DNA of 64,000 bases from Thalassotalea piscium (GCF_030295935.1 NZ_AP027362.1:3782001-3846000), one strand, 5' to 3'. Numbered from the stretch's first letter, positions 1-7,356 are shown. The notes: generated by a model not told the origin, from the sequence alone. Program-made: numbers and translations.

Positions 1-70
1 AAATCATCACACCTGTACAACCGCCATAATATGAGAAGTTCATATCGGCTTGAGCGTCATTAAAATTCAT
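1..70 (-). CDS. Partial CDS, N-terminus of a small membrane-type protein
   Basis: A reading frame opens with ATG at 70 on the minus strand and runs off the left edge of the window. A strong ribosome binding site (AAGGGG) lies about 4 bases upstream. The 23 visible residues begin MNFNDAQADMNFSYYGG. From memory this resembles the start of a short membrane protein family common in Alteromonadales, but no domain can be seen in so short a piece. It is separated from the GNAT gene at 168-596 by about 100 bases and could be downstream of it in the same direction. Confidence 0.6.
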   Translation of the reverse strand, partial: MNFNDAQADMNFSYYGGCTGVMI

Positions 71-167
71 AAATCCCCTTAATTACTGTTGAACAGTTTA
101 AAGCTAGTTATTCAATTATTTAGCAACTAAAATAGTAATTTTTTTATACGTTATTTGTAATTTATCA

Positions 168-596
168 TTAAACACACTTATCCTGAAAATTCTTTACCAT
201 AAAGTACTTACATCCTGTTTTAGGGTATTTTTCTTGTACCCACTGGGTTTTATAACCATGTTTTTCATAAAAAGGCATGGCTTGAAAATTAAGTGTATCT
301 AACAAACATTTTGTACAGCCCCTTTGAATTGCAGCCGACTCTATTGCCTTTAAAATTTGGCTACCAATATTTTGGCCACGTAACTCGTCAGCCACCCATA
401 AAGTATTAATTAATAACCAGTCGCCGAAAGTACGCCCTGCAGCGCCAGCAATTACTTCGCCAAGATCGTTAGTTATTTGCACTGCTAAAGGTTTGCGCTC
501 ACTTACTTCCCAATGTGCCCAGTTAAAATCAGCAATTTTTTGGTCAAGATAATCAATAAGCGCTTTTTCAGGGTTTTGTATTACTTCAATGTTCAT
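168..596 (-). CDS. GNAT family N-acetyltransferase
   Basis: A 142-residue protein of the GCN5-related acetyltransferase fold. The acetyl-CoA pyrophosphate-binding loop is visible as LRGQNIGS (about residues 72-79), followed by an LLDTLNFQAMPFYEKHGY segment that matches the C-terminal GNAT signature (motif B, FYEKxGY). The acceptor substrate cannot be told from the sequence. The ATG at 596 is preferred over an in-frame TTG at 608 because GAAGGTG sits just upstream of it. No signal peptide or membrane segment is present, so it should be cytoplasmic. The family call is firm; the specific role is unknown. Confidence 0.88.
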   Translation of the reverse strand: MNIEVIQNPEKALIDYLDQKIADFNWAHWEVSERKPLAVQITNDLGEVIAGAAGRTFGDWLLINTLWVADELRGQNIGSQILKAIESAAIQRGCTKCLLDTLNFQAMPFYEKHGYKTQWVQEKYPKTGCKYFMVKNFQDKCV

Positions 597-667
597 TAGC
601 ACCTTCAATTATTGTTAACTGTGGATAAACTAAAATAGCAACTAATGATTTTGGCATAAGATGTCTA

Positions 668-835
668 TCACCTAATTTTTATCATGGCCAAGTCATGATA
701 GGCAAAAATAGACTCTACCGCATATTTATCAACGCTTGGCTGCCAAGTGTATTCAGTTTTAAGCGCAAACTTTGTGTCACCTTCAGGTGTTAAATACACT
801 AATTGCCAAGTTGTAAAAGCAGATAAAGTCATCAT
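668..835 (-). CDS. Small hypothetical protein (55 aa)
   Basis: The 609-961 gap is not empty. A minus-strand frame starts at a double ATG (835/832), with GGA a few bases upstream, and gives a 55-residue protein ending ...DLAMIKIR. Its composition is protein-like (FTTWQLVYLTPEGDTKF, EYTWQPSVDKYAVESIFAYHD), with no low complexity and no membrane segment. I recognise no family. It could also be the end of a decayed longer gene. The rest of the gap (836-961) ends with the sequence AACACGCCCTAATA, a fragment of the terminal repeat of the MITE found at 50.6 kb. Confidence 0.45.
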   Translation of the reverse strand: MMTLSAFTTWQLVYLTPEGDTKFALKTEYTWQPSVDKYAVESIFAYHDLAMIKIR

Positions 836-961
836 GTCCAACAAAGTAATTAAGTGTACTCTTTATAAAGCAGTTAGTCCTTATTAACACGCCCTAATAC
901 CAATTGAAATAAATAACCCTAAAACGGATTATTAAGTAGCTTTGTTTATAGTGAACTCTTT

Positions 962-1456
962 TTATTTAGTTTCTGCTGTAAAAAGATTAGCGTTCGCTGG
1001 CAATTCAATAAGGGGGTTAGCCGTTTGTAATGCTTGGTACAGTTTTTTTCTAGAAAAATCGTAATTAGGACAGATTTGAAATGTATCACCATTGTGCATT
1101 ACTAAGTCTATTCTGGTCATTTTACTGCCTGAACCATAGTGATTTTTGATACACTTTATCTCTTTAGGATTGACACTAAAGCACCACTCTTTAAAGATTG
1201 GGTGCATGCTATAAAACTCTTGATGGGTAACATAAATTTCAAACTTATCTTTGCTTCTTAAAAACCACACCATTGCGGCTGTTAGCAATATGCCAATACC
1301 AAGTGCTGATTTTTCAGCAATAGCAAAGAGTGCCTCAAAGTCATTATGCTCTTTCGCCGTAATCGACAAAATATAAAGATAAACAGGCAATAACGCGATA
1401 TTAATAGCTAAAGTATAAGCTTGTTTTTTCCTTGTTCTTTCGTAATGAAAAAGCAT
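962..1456 (-). CDS. Hypothetical membrane protein with two N-terminal TM segments
   Basis: 164 residues. Two hydrophobic helices are visible: about residues 15-33 (TLAINIALLPVYLYILSI) and 47-65 (SALGIGILLTAAMVWFL). A soluble C-terminal part of about 95 residues follows (EIYVTHQEFYSMHP..., IDLVMHNGDTFQI) that looks like a PH-type beta sandwich of the kind seen in bacterial PH/DUF2244-like membrane proteins. The ATG at 1456 has AAAGG at a suitable distance. No family is recognised with confidence and no function is assigned. It stands alone between a GNAT gene and the glutamate synthase-like gene. Confidence 0.65.
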   Translation of the reverse strand: MLFHYERTRKKQAYTLAINIALLPVYLYILSITAKEHNDFEALFAIAEKSALGIGILLTAAMVWFLRSKDKFEIYVTHQEFYSMHPIFKEWCFSVNPKEIKCIKNHYGSGSKMTRIDLVMHNGDTFQICPNYDFSRKKLYQALQTANPLIELPANANLFTAETK

Positions 1457-1570
1457 AAAAAACCTTTGCGAGATAGAAATAAAAAGCGTAACTACTCGCT
1501 AGTTAACCTAACGAAGATACGCTTAAAGCCCTTGCATTAAGCGGTAAAGCTTGTTTGAAATTCAAAATAA

Positions 1571-3115
1571 TTAGCGCTTAGGATCTATTAACCCTGAATA
1601 CTTTATCCCAGAAAGCAAAGCCATTTCTCTATGCCAGGTCGCTAGGTCTGCACTATTGAACGATTTTAACGTGTTATGGCCACATGCTCTAGCCATAACC
1701 TGCATAAGCTCGACAGATGCATCAAAAAAGTTGCTCAACTGCTTTGCCGATTTATCTATGTTAAGTCGCTGTCTTAAATCGGCTTTTTGTGTTGCAATGC
1801 CAGCAGGGCAATTATTAGTATTACACATTCTTGCAGCAACACAACCTATCGCTTGCATAGCACTATTTGAAATGGCAATGCCGTCTGCGCCCAATGCTAA
1901 CGCCTTAACAAAATCTATCGGTGTACGTAATCCACCGGTAATAATAAGCGTAACACTATCGCTAACACCTTGTTCATCAAGGTATCGGCGCGCACGCGCT
2001 AATGCAGGTATAGTAGGTACACTAATATGATCACGAAACATTTCTGGCGCGGCGCCTGTTCCGCCTCCACGTCCGTCTAAAATGATATAATCTGCGCTGG
2101 CATCCAATGCAAACTGAATGTCTTCTTCAATATGGTTAGCACTTAATTTAAAGCCAATAGGAATACCGCCTGTAACTTCGCGCACACGATCAGCAAATTG
2201 CTTAAAGTCATCAGCGGTATGTAAGTTAGCAAAGGTGGGGGGAGAGATTGCTGGCTCGCCTTCAGGGATCCCCCGTACTTGTGAAATTTTCCCTACATTT
2301 TTATTGCCCGGCAGATGACCTCCTGTACCTGTTTTAGCACCTTGTCCACCCTTAAAATGAAACGCTTGTACACCCTTTAATTTTGACTCATCGTAGCCAA
2401 ATTGGGCACTTGCAAGTTCATAGAAATAGCGAGAGTTTGCCGCTTGTTCTTCGGGCAGCATTCCACCTTCGCCCGAGCAAATACCCGTGCCAGATAATTC
2501 AGCACCTTTTGCTAATGCCAATTTAGCTTCTTCTGATAGTGCCCCAAAACTCATATCTGACACAAGCAAAGGAATGTTTAGTTTTAATGGCTTTTTAGCT
2601 TTTGGACCAATCACCAACTCCGTACTTACAGCAACATTTTCAAGTAATGGCTTGGTAGCCATTTGTGCCGTCATCACCTGTATATCATCCCAATGTGGTA
2701 ATAAATGACGAGGAACCCCCATAGAAGTCATAGGTCCATGATGACCCATTTTTGACAATCCTTCTCTTGCAAGCTGATGGATAAAAGCAACTGTTGGCTC
2801 TTCAACCGTAGCACTAGCAACTGGAATTTTACTTGTACTGCTCTGTATTTCAGGCCCTTCTTTTCCTACCGCACTATCATTAAACTGTTTATGTGAACCA
2901 TCACAAAAAGGTAAGTTGGCTGAGTGCTTACATTGACACAAAAAAGCATCACCAGACTTTTCAGCAGTAAATGGCTTAGGCTTAAACTCAGTGCCAACAT
3001 GCGAGCCATCACAAAATGGTTGGTTGTTAGAACGCCCTCAGGTACAAAAGTAATATTCTTCACCCTCGGTTAAATCAACTTTTACCGGCTTGTTATTTGC
3101 TATTACAGGTTTCAT
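1571..3115 (-). CDS. FMN-binding glutamate synthase-like protein with two CDGSH motifs, in-frame UGA at codon 26
   Basis: The frame from ATG 3115 (GGAG at -8) to the stop at 1571 encodes about 514 residues: two tandem CDGSH iron-sulfur motifs, then a GltB/GltS-type FMN-binding TIM barrel (PTIPALARARRYLDEQG, VTLIITGGLRTPIDFVKALALGADG, CNTNNCPAGIATQ). The second CDGSH motif is intact (CQCKHSANLPFCDGSH). In the first, the order is C-T-UGA-G-R-S-N-N-Q-P-F-C-D-G-S-H, with the UGA (3040-3038) exactly at the second of the three cysteine ligands. An intact product would need selenocysteine insertion or readthrough; otherwise translation would have to restart downstream, for example at the TTG near 2941. 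Family members act as amidotransferase-like oxidoreductases of unclear substrate. A simple TGC/TGT to TGA mutation or a base error is the main alternative. Confidence 0.8.
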
Positions 3116-3285
3116 AACTTAACTCCAACTTTGTATTTACTAATAAGTTAGCACAACTTTTAACAAATAAGTTTTTTAAGTCTCTACTACAACCAAATAC
3201 CTGTATATCCATTTTACACTCACCTAACTGTGGTTATAATACTATATTCGCATTACACAATAGTTAGCCACCAACACTAAGTAAA

Positions 3286-3633
3286 CTAAGTGTGAAACTC
3301 TGTAATATGCCAAAGCTCGCCAGATGGCCCCCACAAGTATATTACGCTTCCCCATGGTTCTTTTTTTATCGGCTTGTACGTAATATTAAAACTATCTAAG
3401 CTAGAAATAACATCAAAGGCTTCGTTTATATCTAACACTGAGAGTTGTAGCATTAAATTTTGTGCGAAATCTTTATGATAAAATCGTTGTAAGAAAAATG
3501 AGCAGTCACCATTTTCAAATAAAGATAGATCTTCGCTAACATAGTCCATTTTAAAACCTAGTGCTTGATAGAACGATTGTGACTCTTCGTAATTTTTACT
3601 CGGGATAAATACCCTTATATCATCAACTTTCAT
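3286..3633 (-). CDS. VOC family protein (glyoxalase/bleomycin resistance-like)
   Basis: 115 residues starting at ATG 3633, which has AAGGA at the right distance; a TTG ten codons further upstream is less likely. The protein shows the beta-alpha-beta-beta-beta pattern of the vicinal oxygen chelate fold: VDDIRVFIPSKNYEESQSFYQALGFK at the start, and a GSVIYLWGPSGELWHITE C-terminus in which the E of the last strand is a usual metal ligand. Such proteins may be lyases, dioxygenases or antibiotic-binding proteins, and the sequence does not decide between these. It is monocistronic, convergent with nothing, next to a broken hydrolase gene. Confidence 0.85.
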   Translation of the reverse strand: MKVDDIRVFIPSKNYEESQSFYQALGFKMDYVSEDLSLFENGDCSFFLQRFYHKDFAQNLMLQLSVLDINEAFDVISSLDSFNITYKPIKKEPWGSVIYLWGPSGELWHITEFHT

Positions 3634-3716
3634 CAGCTTATCCTTTGGTAGTTGTACTTGCAAAAATATGAGCGAAAAGGCTTAGCCAATTTTTAATCAC
3701 TTTTAGAATTTAGTTG

Positions 3717-4264
3717 TTAACGGGTAGAGGAGACTAGCCATTCTATTTCTTTAGTAGCACCAAGCTTACTATAATTGTTTGAATTACAATTCATAAAACC
3801 ATGCGAGTATGCCACCGACTTTATTTCAACATTTTTTTTACTACTAGCGTACTTTGCAGCGATGACACTGAAAAGTGAGGTTCACTTTTTGGCAAGATCA
3901 CATGCGTTTTAAAGCAGGGTGATATTGCTGAAAAATTTCTGATTTGTGAGCCATAATAACAAAAAGCATGCTTTATACGATGGGCTACTTGGTGATCAGA
4001 CAATCGCCAAATTGTGGTTGCCCCAACACTAAAGCCAATTAAAGTAATTGGGGGCTTAATTAACTCTATCTCACTTATCAAATGCGACAAATAATTGTCA
4101 AAGCCTATTTCATTAATAAAATATGAATAGGCTTCAGTTTCATGTTTAAAGGCCATTATTTGACCTTTATATGGGTCAACAATAGCTTGCGCACCTAGAG
4201 CGATACTGGTTTTCATTAAGCCGGAAGTTACACCAAAAACATCTGAAACCAGCACTATACCCAT
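3717..4264 (-). pseudogene. Dienelactone hydrolase-like protein, frameshifted at an A8 run
   Basis: The open frame from ATG 4264 encodes 147 residues with the nucleophile elbow GFSVGA of an alpha/beta hydrolase, then ends abruptly at 3821 just after a run of eight A (minus strand, 3839-3832). In the -1 frame the sequence continues as S-K-K-N-V-E-I-K-S-V-A-Y-S-H-G-F-M-N and runs to a stop at 3719-3717. This restores the conserved catalytic histidine region (HGFMN) of the family and gives a product of about 182 residues, close to family size. The joined protein would be complete with nine A. So this is a one-base deletion, a sequence error, or slippage at the A run. No partner genes in the neighbourhood suggest a substrate. 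Confidence 0.8.
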
Positions 4265-4289
4265 ACAGCGTCTTTATCCATATTAGCCA

Positions 4290-4733
4290 TTAGAATTTAT
4301 AACCAATATCTAACGTAAACATGGCTTTGCTTGAAGGGTTAACAGGCTCGTCATTGAATAATGGTTTATAAGACTCTTGATCATATATACCAATGCCTGC
4401 GCCTAAGAGCCAACCTGTATTTTTAAAGCCATCAAAATGATAATTATAAGTGAAAACACCATAACGGCTATCGCCATCAAATATTCCTTGCAATTCACCT
4501 ATAGAAAAACCAACTGAATGACGCTGATCATCTAAAACTGTCGTTTGCATTCCTACTGAATACCCAGGTAAACCAACTGAGATGAAGTACTTACTTTCTT
4601 TGTGTTTAACTGCGAATTGAGTGCCTACAATCCCACTATATTGAAAGCCAGCACCAAGCGAAAACTCATATTCAGCTCCGGCCGCAGTTAACGGAAGATA
4701 AAGTAATGTAATTAATAATAATTTATTCAACAT
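4290..4733 (-). CDS. Small secreted beta-barrel-like protein
   Basis: 147 residues starting at ATG 4733. A signal peptide is clear (MLNKLLLITLLYLPLTAAGA). The mature part alternates aromatic and small residues in short strands (FSLGAGFQYSGIVG, YGVFTYNYHFDGF, GWLLGAGIGIYD) and ends in the aromatic residue F (LDIGYKF), the usual C-terminal signal for outer-membrane barrel insertion. It is probably a small outer-membrane protein. No family is recognised. The gene lies 25 bases upstream of the broken dienelactone hydrolase in the same direction. Confidence 0.7.
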   Translation of the reverse strand: MLNKLLLITLLYLPLTAAGAEYEFSLGAGFQYSGIVGTQFAVKHKESKYFISVGLPGYSVGMQTTVLDDQRHSVGFSIGELQGIFDGDSRYGVFTYNYHFDGFKNTGWLLGAGIGIYDQESYKPLFNDEPVNPSSKAMFTLDIGYKF

Positions 4734-4856
4734 TGAACGTTTCTTGTAATAGGTAAAACGAGCACCCGGATAAACGGGCTAAAATCAGTTCGCTAGAATA
4801 AGTTATAAACAAGTAATAGCCAACTAATTTGGTTTGATTAAAGTGCTTTTTAGCTA

Positions 4857-5146
4857 TTATTCTAAAAGTAAACTTACAGAGTATTTGGTGCCATCAATAC
4901 GTTGCAATGTTAAAGGTAATAATTGGCCTTTAAGTTTGATAATGAGCTTTTTACCCTCATGGGCAGGACTGCCCGGAATTTTTAATTTATCAGTCAGCTT
5001 CAATTTTTTTACATAACACTGACAATCCCAGGCCTAAAGAAACCACTAACAGCTACATCTAATGTAAACCCTGTGTAACCTTAATCTGCTACAACAGCAA
5101 AAAATAAAAATAACACCATTAAACCAAGTACTAAAAATTGCTTCAT
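4857..5146 (-). pseudogene. Decayed small secreted PDZ-like protein
   Basis: A minus-strand ATG at 5146 with AGGA upstream opens a signal-peptide-like start (MKQFLVLGLMVLFLFFAVVAD), which meets an in-frame TAA. The same frame then continues GYTGFTLDVAVSGFFRPGIVSVM before a second stop at an A7 run. After a frame change the sequence reads as protein again (KIPGSPAHEGKKLIIKLKG..., ...RIDGTKYSVSLLLE) to a stop at 4857. The last part resembles the end of a PDZ domain. One stop plus one frameshift, with protein-like sequence throughout, makes decay of a roughly 100-residue secreted protein the best reading. The family name is tentative. Confidence 0.5.
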
Positions 5147-5311
5147 CTGTTTTATATCCTTTAAAACGCTAAGCCACGTTCTACGGCTTGAATTAATTTA
5201 CTGAACTAACTCGTAAGCTAAGTTACAAAACTAAGTTGCCTCTGCGGTATTGTTAAACATTAACTACTCGTTAACCATTATTCAGTGATTATTGACTTAG
5301 CATACATAACC

Positions 5312-5707
5312 TTAAATGTTGAATTCCTGCAATGCAGTAAGCGCTATGTCAGCTATTGTCGACGGAACAAATATATGGTCATGATAATAAGCCGCAATAA
5401 CATTAGCACTAATACCTTTAGTCGCTAATTTGTCAGAGACAGCAGCAGTTAACCCCACAGCATCAAGGCTAGAATGCACGGTTAAGGTAATTTGGCGAAA
5501 AGTACCGTCAAAGTGAAGCCCTGCACTGTCTGCAACAGTTTTTTCTAAAACCAAGGTTAGCCCCTCAGATTCAACAAAAGTGGCCACTGGATTAAGTGAT
5601 ATATACTCAACTAAAGCACCAGAAACCGTACAAAATAGAAACTCTGGCGTTAGTAATTTAGGTTTCATCGACTTTAACAGTTCATTTAACTCTGTAATTC
5701 CTGACAT
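5312..5707 (-). CDS. ACT domain-containing protein
   Basis: 131 residues starting at ATG 5707, which has AGGAGA five bases upstream; the 20 extra upstream codons of the longer open frame fall inside a repeat and are unlikely. The protein matches the small two-ACT-like family (COG3602 type): MSGITELNELLKSMKP, a TFVESEGLTLVLE strand, ITLTVHSSLDAVGLTAAVSDKL and a C-terminal AYYHDHIFVP. ACT domains bind amino acids or other small ligands; this family has no settled function. A REP-like repeat sits only about 20 bases upstream of the start. It lies at the distal edge of the integron, and it is unclear whether it is an old cassette or host sequence. Confidence 0.8.
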   Translation of the reverse strand: MSGITELNELLKSMKPKLLTPEFLFCTVSGALVEYISLNPVATFVESEGLTLVLEKTVADSAGLHFDGTFRQITLTVHSSLDAVGLTAAVSDKLATKGISANVIAAYYHDHIFVPSTIADIALTALQEFNI

Positions 5708-5728
5708 GCTTCTCTCCTGTATATAGAT

Positions 5729-5748
5729 ATAAGCGACTGTCCTTGTTA
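5729..5748. repeat. REP-like 20-mer, copy 1
   Basis: An exact copy of ATAAGCGACTGTCCTTGTTA. The same 20-mer occurs exactly at 6631-6650, 8746-8765 and 8783-8802, and inverted with one or two mismatches at 7489-7508 and 7357-7376. All copies lie within 3 kb of the RAYT-like transposase at 7709-8683. This copy sits between the ParE cassette and the ACT-domain gene. Confidence 0.85.
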
Positions 5749-5875
5749 TTTTTTTTGTTATGAACAAGGCAATACATTTGCCATTGGGTATTTGCTTTAT
5801 CTTAACTGCGCATGCTGTTAGCAGCCCGGTCTTAATTGGCTTATATGATGTTCTTTTACTCTATTAACTTCACTT

Positions 5876-6175
5876 TTAACTTTTTAAAAGATACCTGCGT
5901 AAATCTCGCTCTTGACGCATAACATGTAAAATGTACACTTTGTCGTTATCCACTTTATAAAAAATACGACAAGGATTAACATTTACTTCACGGTAATTTA
6001 AGCTCACCAATTCTAGCGGCCTTTTACCTGACTCTGGATGATTTTCTAACCTAGATATTTTATCAAATATTTTTTGAGTCAACTTCTTTGCAGCAGGAAA
6101 GTTACTTAAGGCAATGTATTCAGCGATCTCGTATAAATCATCAAGGGCTGTAGATGCCCATATTACTTCAGCCAT
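5876..6175 (-). CDS. RelE/ParE family toxin
   Basis: A 99-residue protein with the RelE/ParE fold signature: MAEVIWASTALDDLYEIAEYIA at the start, then AKKLTQKIFDKISRLENHPESGKRP, YREVNVNPCRIFYKVD and VYILHVMRQERDLRRYLL at the end. It overlaps the upstream antitoxin gene by 13 bases in the same direction, the usual antitoxin-toxin order. ParE members inhibit DNA gyrase and RelE members cleave mRNA in the ribosome; the sequence is closer to ParE, but the target is not certain. The pair lies in the distal part of an integron array, where toxin-antitoxin cassettes are known to be common and are thought to stabilise the array. Confidence 0.9.
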   Translation of the reverse strand: MAEVIWASTALDDLYEIAEYIALSNFPAAKKLTQKIFDKISRLENHPESGKRPLELVSLNYREVNVNPCRIFYKVDNDKVYILHVMRQERDLRRYLLKS

Positions 6176-6420
6176 TTACTCATTTTCTCTTTTGCTTCCT
6201 GATTTGAGAATATTTCACCATTTTTAATTGCTTGCTCACCGCGTGCAACACGCTCAAGAATTGCCATTCGCTGTTGCATAAACTCATAATCTTCCACGTC
6301 AACTAAGTAAGCAGATGGTTGACCGTGTTCAGTAATTAGTACAGGTTCTTTTGATGTATGTAAGTCTGCTAGAATTTTAGTAGCTTGCCGTTTAAGTGTT
6401 GTTACAAGTTCAACTCTCAT
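6163..6420 (-). CDS. Phd/YefM family antitoxin
   Basis: 85 residues from ATG 6420. The N-terminal DNA-binding half shows the Phd/YefM pattern (VELVTTLKRQATKILADLHTSKEPVLITEHGQPSAYLVDVEDYE), and the C-terminal half (about residues 50-85) is the flexible toxin-binding part. It should bind its own promoter and neutralise the ParE/RelE protein encoded next. The gene starts about 75 bases inside the point where an integron-type R' core site (GTTAGCC, minus strand 6497-6491) occurs, which fits the left boundary of a cassette read in the array direction. Confidence 0.9.
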   Translation of the reverse strand: MRVELVTTLKRQATKILADLHTSKEPVLITEHGQPSAYLVDVEDYEFMQQRMAILERVARGEQAIKNGEIFSNQEAKEKMSKWLK

Positions 6421-6531
6421 AATAAACCTTATTTAAAATCCAAATAATGTATCACAATAGTATCACATTAATTCGAGGTTACAACTATACGGCTAACGAG
6501 CTTGTAGAATTACTCGTTTTTTATATTATTT

Positions 6532-6627
6532 TTAATCAAAATACTCTAACTGGATTTTTTGCGGTGAAAAATCAATAGGGACGAACTTACTTTGGCAGGA
6601 TAAATCAGGTTTGTAATTTGCCAAGGA
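6532..6627 (-). pseudogene. Fragment of an IS transposase N-terminus
   Basis: The minus strand reads ANYKPDLSCQSKFVPIDF followed by a few more residues and a stop. From memory this closely resembles the N-terminus of IS1182-type transposases common in marine gammaproteobacteria (MANYKPD...KF(I/V)PI(D/S)F). Only about 30 codons are left, with no catalytic part. It ends exactly against the REP-like repeat at 6631. The family assignment is from recollection and should be confirmed by search. Confidence 0.5.
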
Positions 6628-6630
6628 GAT

Positions 6631-6650
6631 ATAAGCGACTGTCCTTGTTA
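6631..6650. repeat. REP-like 20-mer, copy 2
   Basis: An exact copy of ATAAGCGACTGTCCTTGTTA, preceded by GAT and followed by TTTTT as in copy 1. It separates the IS fragment from the attC at 6759-6861. Confidence 0.85.
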
Positions 6651-6758
6651 TTTTTGTTATTTGTTCATTCTATGCGTTAACTCACTCAACTTGAATAGAG
6701 AAATTATGGCTCGAAAAAAAGCAGAATATTCTACGGTTTAACTTGACGTGGGGAGTCA

Positions 6759-6861
6759 TACCAACGCATTGCTAAGCGGCTAAAAATAGTTTGGCTACAA
6801 TAACGAACGAAGTGAGGCAAGCCAACTGTTTTGTAGTCCGTTTTAATGCGCGTTGTTAGTT
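6759..6861 (-). other. Integron attC site of the relB cassette
   Basis: Read on the minus strand the site begins with the R'' core AACTAAC (6861-6855) and ends with GCGTTGGTA (crossover G at 6765). The two arms pair imperfectly: AACAGTTGGCT with AGCCAAACT, and the outer GCGCATT with AATGCGT. It aligns along most of its length with the other attC at 8836-8934, sharing CTAACAA, GGAC, ACAAAACAGTTGG, CTATTTTT and CTTAGC in the same order. About 103 bases, a normal attC size. Confidence 0.8.
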
Positions 6862-7325
6862 GCCTTGGTATAATCACAGTGCTAACATTTGTGCGCACAA
6901 TGTTCATTTTGAGGTAATTAATTATGGATACTCGAATTCAATTTAGAGTTGATGAAGAAACTAAGCGTTTAGCACAGCTAATGGCTGAAAGCCAAGGTAG
7001 AACTTTAAGTGATGCATGCCGAGAACTTACAGAAAATTTAGCTGAAGAGCAACGTAAAACTATGATGCATGACGCATGGTTAACAGAACAAATAAATGCA
7101 GCATTTGATAAGTTTGATAACGGAAAAGCTAATTTTATTGTTCATGATGATGCGAAAGCTTTGATGGAAGCAAGGAAACAGAAAATCCGTAATAGAGATA
7201 AGTCATGATTTTTTGGGAAGATGAGTCACTAAATGATCGTGAAAAAATCTTTGAGTTTCTTTTTGACTTTAATCCGAGTGCAGCAGAAAAAACAGAATTT
7301 TCCACCGGAGTGAGAAGGCAACTAA
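6765..7325 (-). mobile_element. Integron cassette carrying relB and relE'
   Basis: In the array direction (minus strand) this segment begins with the R' core GTTAGTT (7326-7320, within GGGGTTAGTTGCC) and ends with an attC whose R'' core is AACTAAC (within GGCAACTAAC). The two cores are perfectly complementary, as they are in a circularised cassette. The 561-bp unit contains relB and the relE remnant on the opposite strand. Confidence 0.7.
6924..7208 (+). CDS. RelB/DinJ family antitoxin
   Basis: 94 residues with an N-terminal ribbon-helix-helix (MDTRIQFRVDEETKRLAQLMAESQGRTLSDACREL), typical of RelB/DinJ antitoxins, and a C-terminal toxin-binding tail. A GAGG box lies upstream of the ATG. Its TGA overlaps the ATG of the downstream relE remnant (ATGA), the usual translational coupling. 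The gene runs against the direction of the cassette array and so must carry its own promoter, a known trait of toxin-antitoxin cassettes. Because the toxin is cut short, this antitoxin is probably an orphan. Confidence 0.88.
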   Translation: MDTRIQFRVDEETKRLAQLMAESQGRTLSDACRELTENLAEEQRKTMMHDAWLTEQINAAFDKFDNGKANFIVHDDAKALMEARKQKIRNRDKS

Positions 7326-7336
7326 CCCCGCATTAA
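7205..7336 (+). pseudogene. Truncated RelE-type toxin
   Basis: The frame starts MIFWEDESLNDREKIFEFLF and continues DFNPSAAEKTE, which is the N-terminal third of RelE-type toxins that pair with RelB/DinJ. After that it changes into unrelated residues (FSTGVRRQLTPH) and stops at 43 residues, compared with about 90 in the family. The break is at about 7297, some 30 bases before the cassette boundary at 7326. None of the later strands that carry catalytic residues remain, so it cannot be an active toxin. Confidence 0.8.
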
Positions 7337-7356
7337 GGTGTAAGGTTAACTAGGGT

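Larger units (their letters stand above)
6421..6923. other. Intergenic integron debris between two toxin-antitoxin genes
   Basis: This 500-base gap holds, from left to right: a lone attC-type core (GTTAGCC on the minus strand, 6497-6491); the remnant of an IS transposase N-terminus (6532-6627); one exact REP-like 20-mer (6631-6650); a 12-codon plus-strand start (6706-6741, MARKKAEYSTV) that could be the beginning of another small transposase; and a full attC (6759-6861). The relB promoter must lie in 6862-6923. No intact gene is present. Confidence 0.65.

Noticed and set aside
1656-2030. Plus-strand open frames under the glutamate synthase-like gene
   Set aside because: They are antisense shadows of a strongly coding minus-strand frame with clear family motifs.
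2970-3037. Strong bacterial SECIS element after the UGA
   Set aside because: Only a weak 4-bp stem with a U-rich loop can be drawn; the required loop G near the start of the loop is not where expected.
2866-3063. 65-codon minus-strand frame overlapping the CDGSH region
   Set aside because: It is out of frame with the CDGSH/GltS protein and has no protein-like features.
4834-5016. 60-codon plus-strand frame
   Set aside because: The opposite strand carries protein-like text with PDZ character; the plus frame is its shadow.
5160-5300. attC site downstream of the ACT-domain gene
   Set aside because: Some attC-like words (TAACAATACCGC, GCGTTTTAA on the minus strand) are present but the arms do not pair well and the cores do not match.
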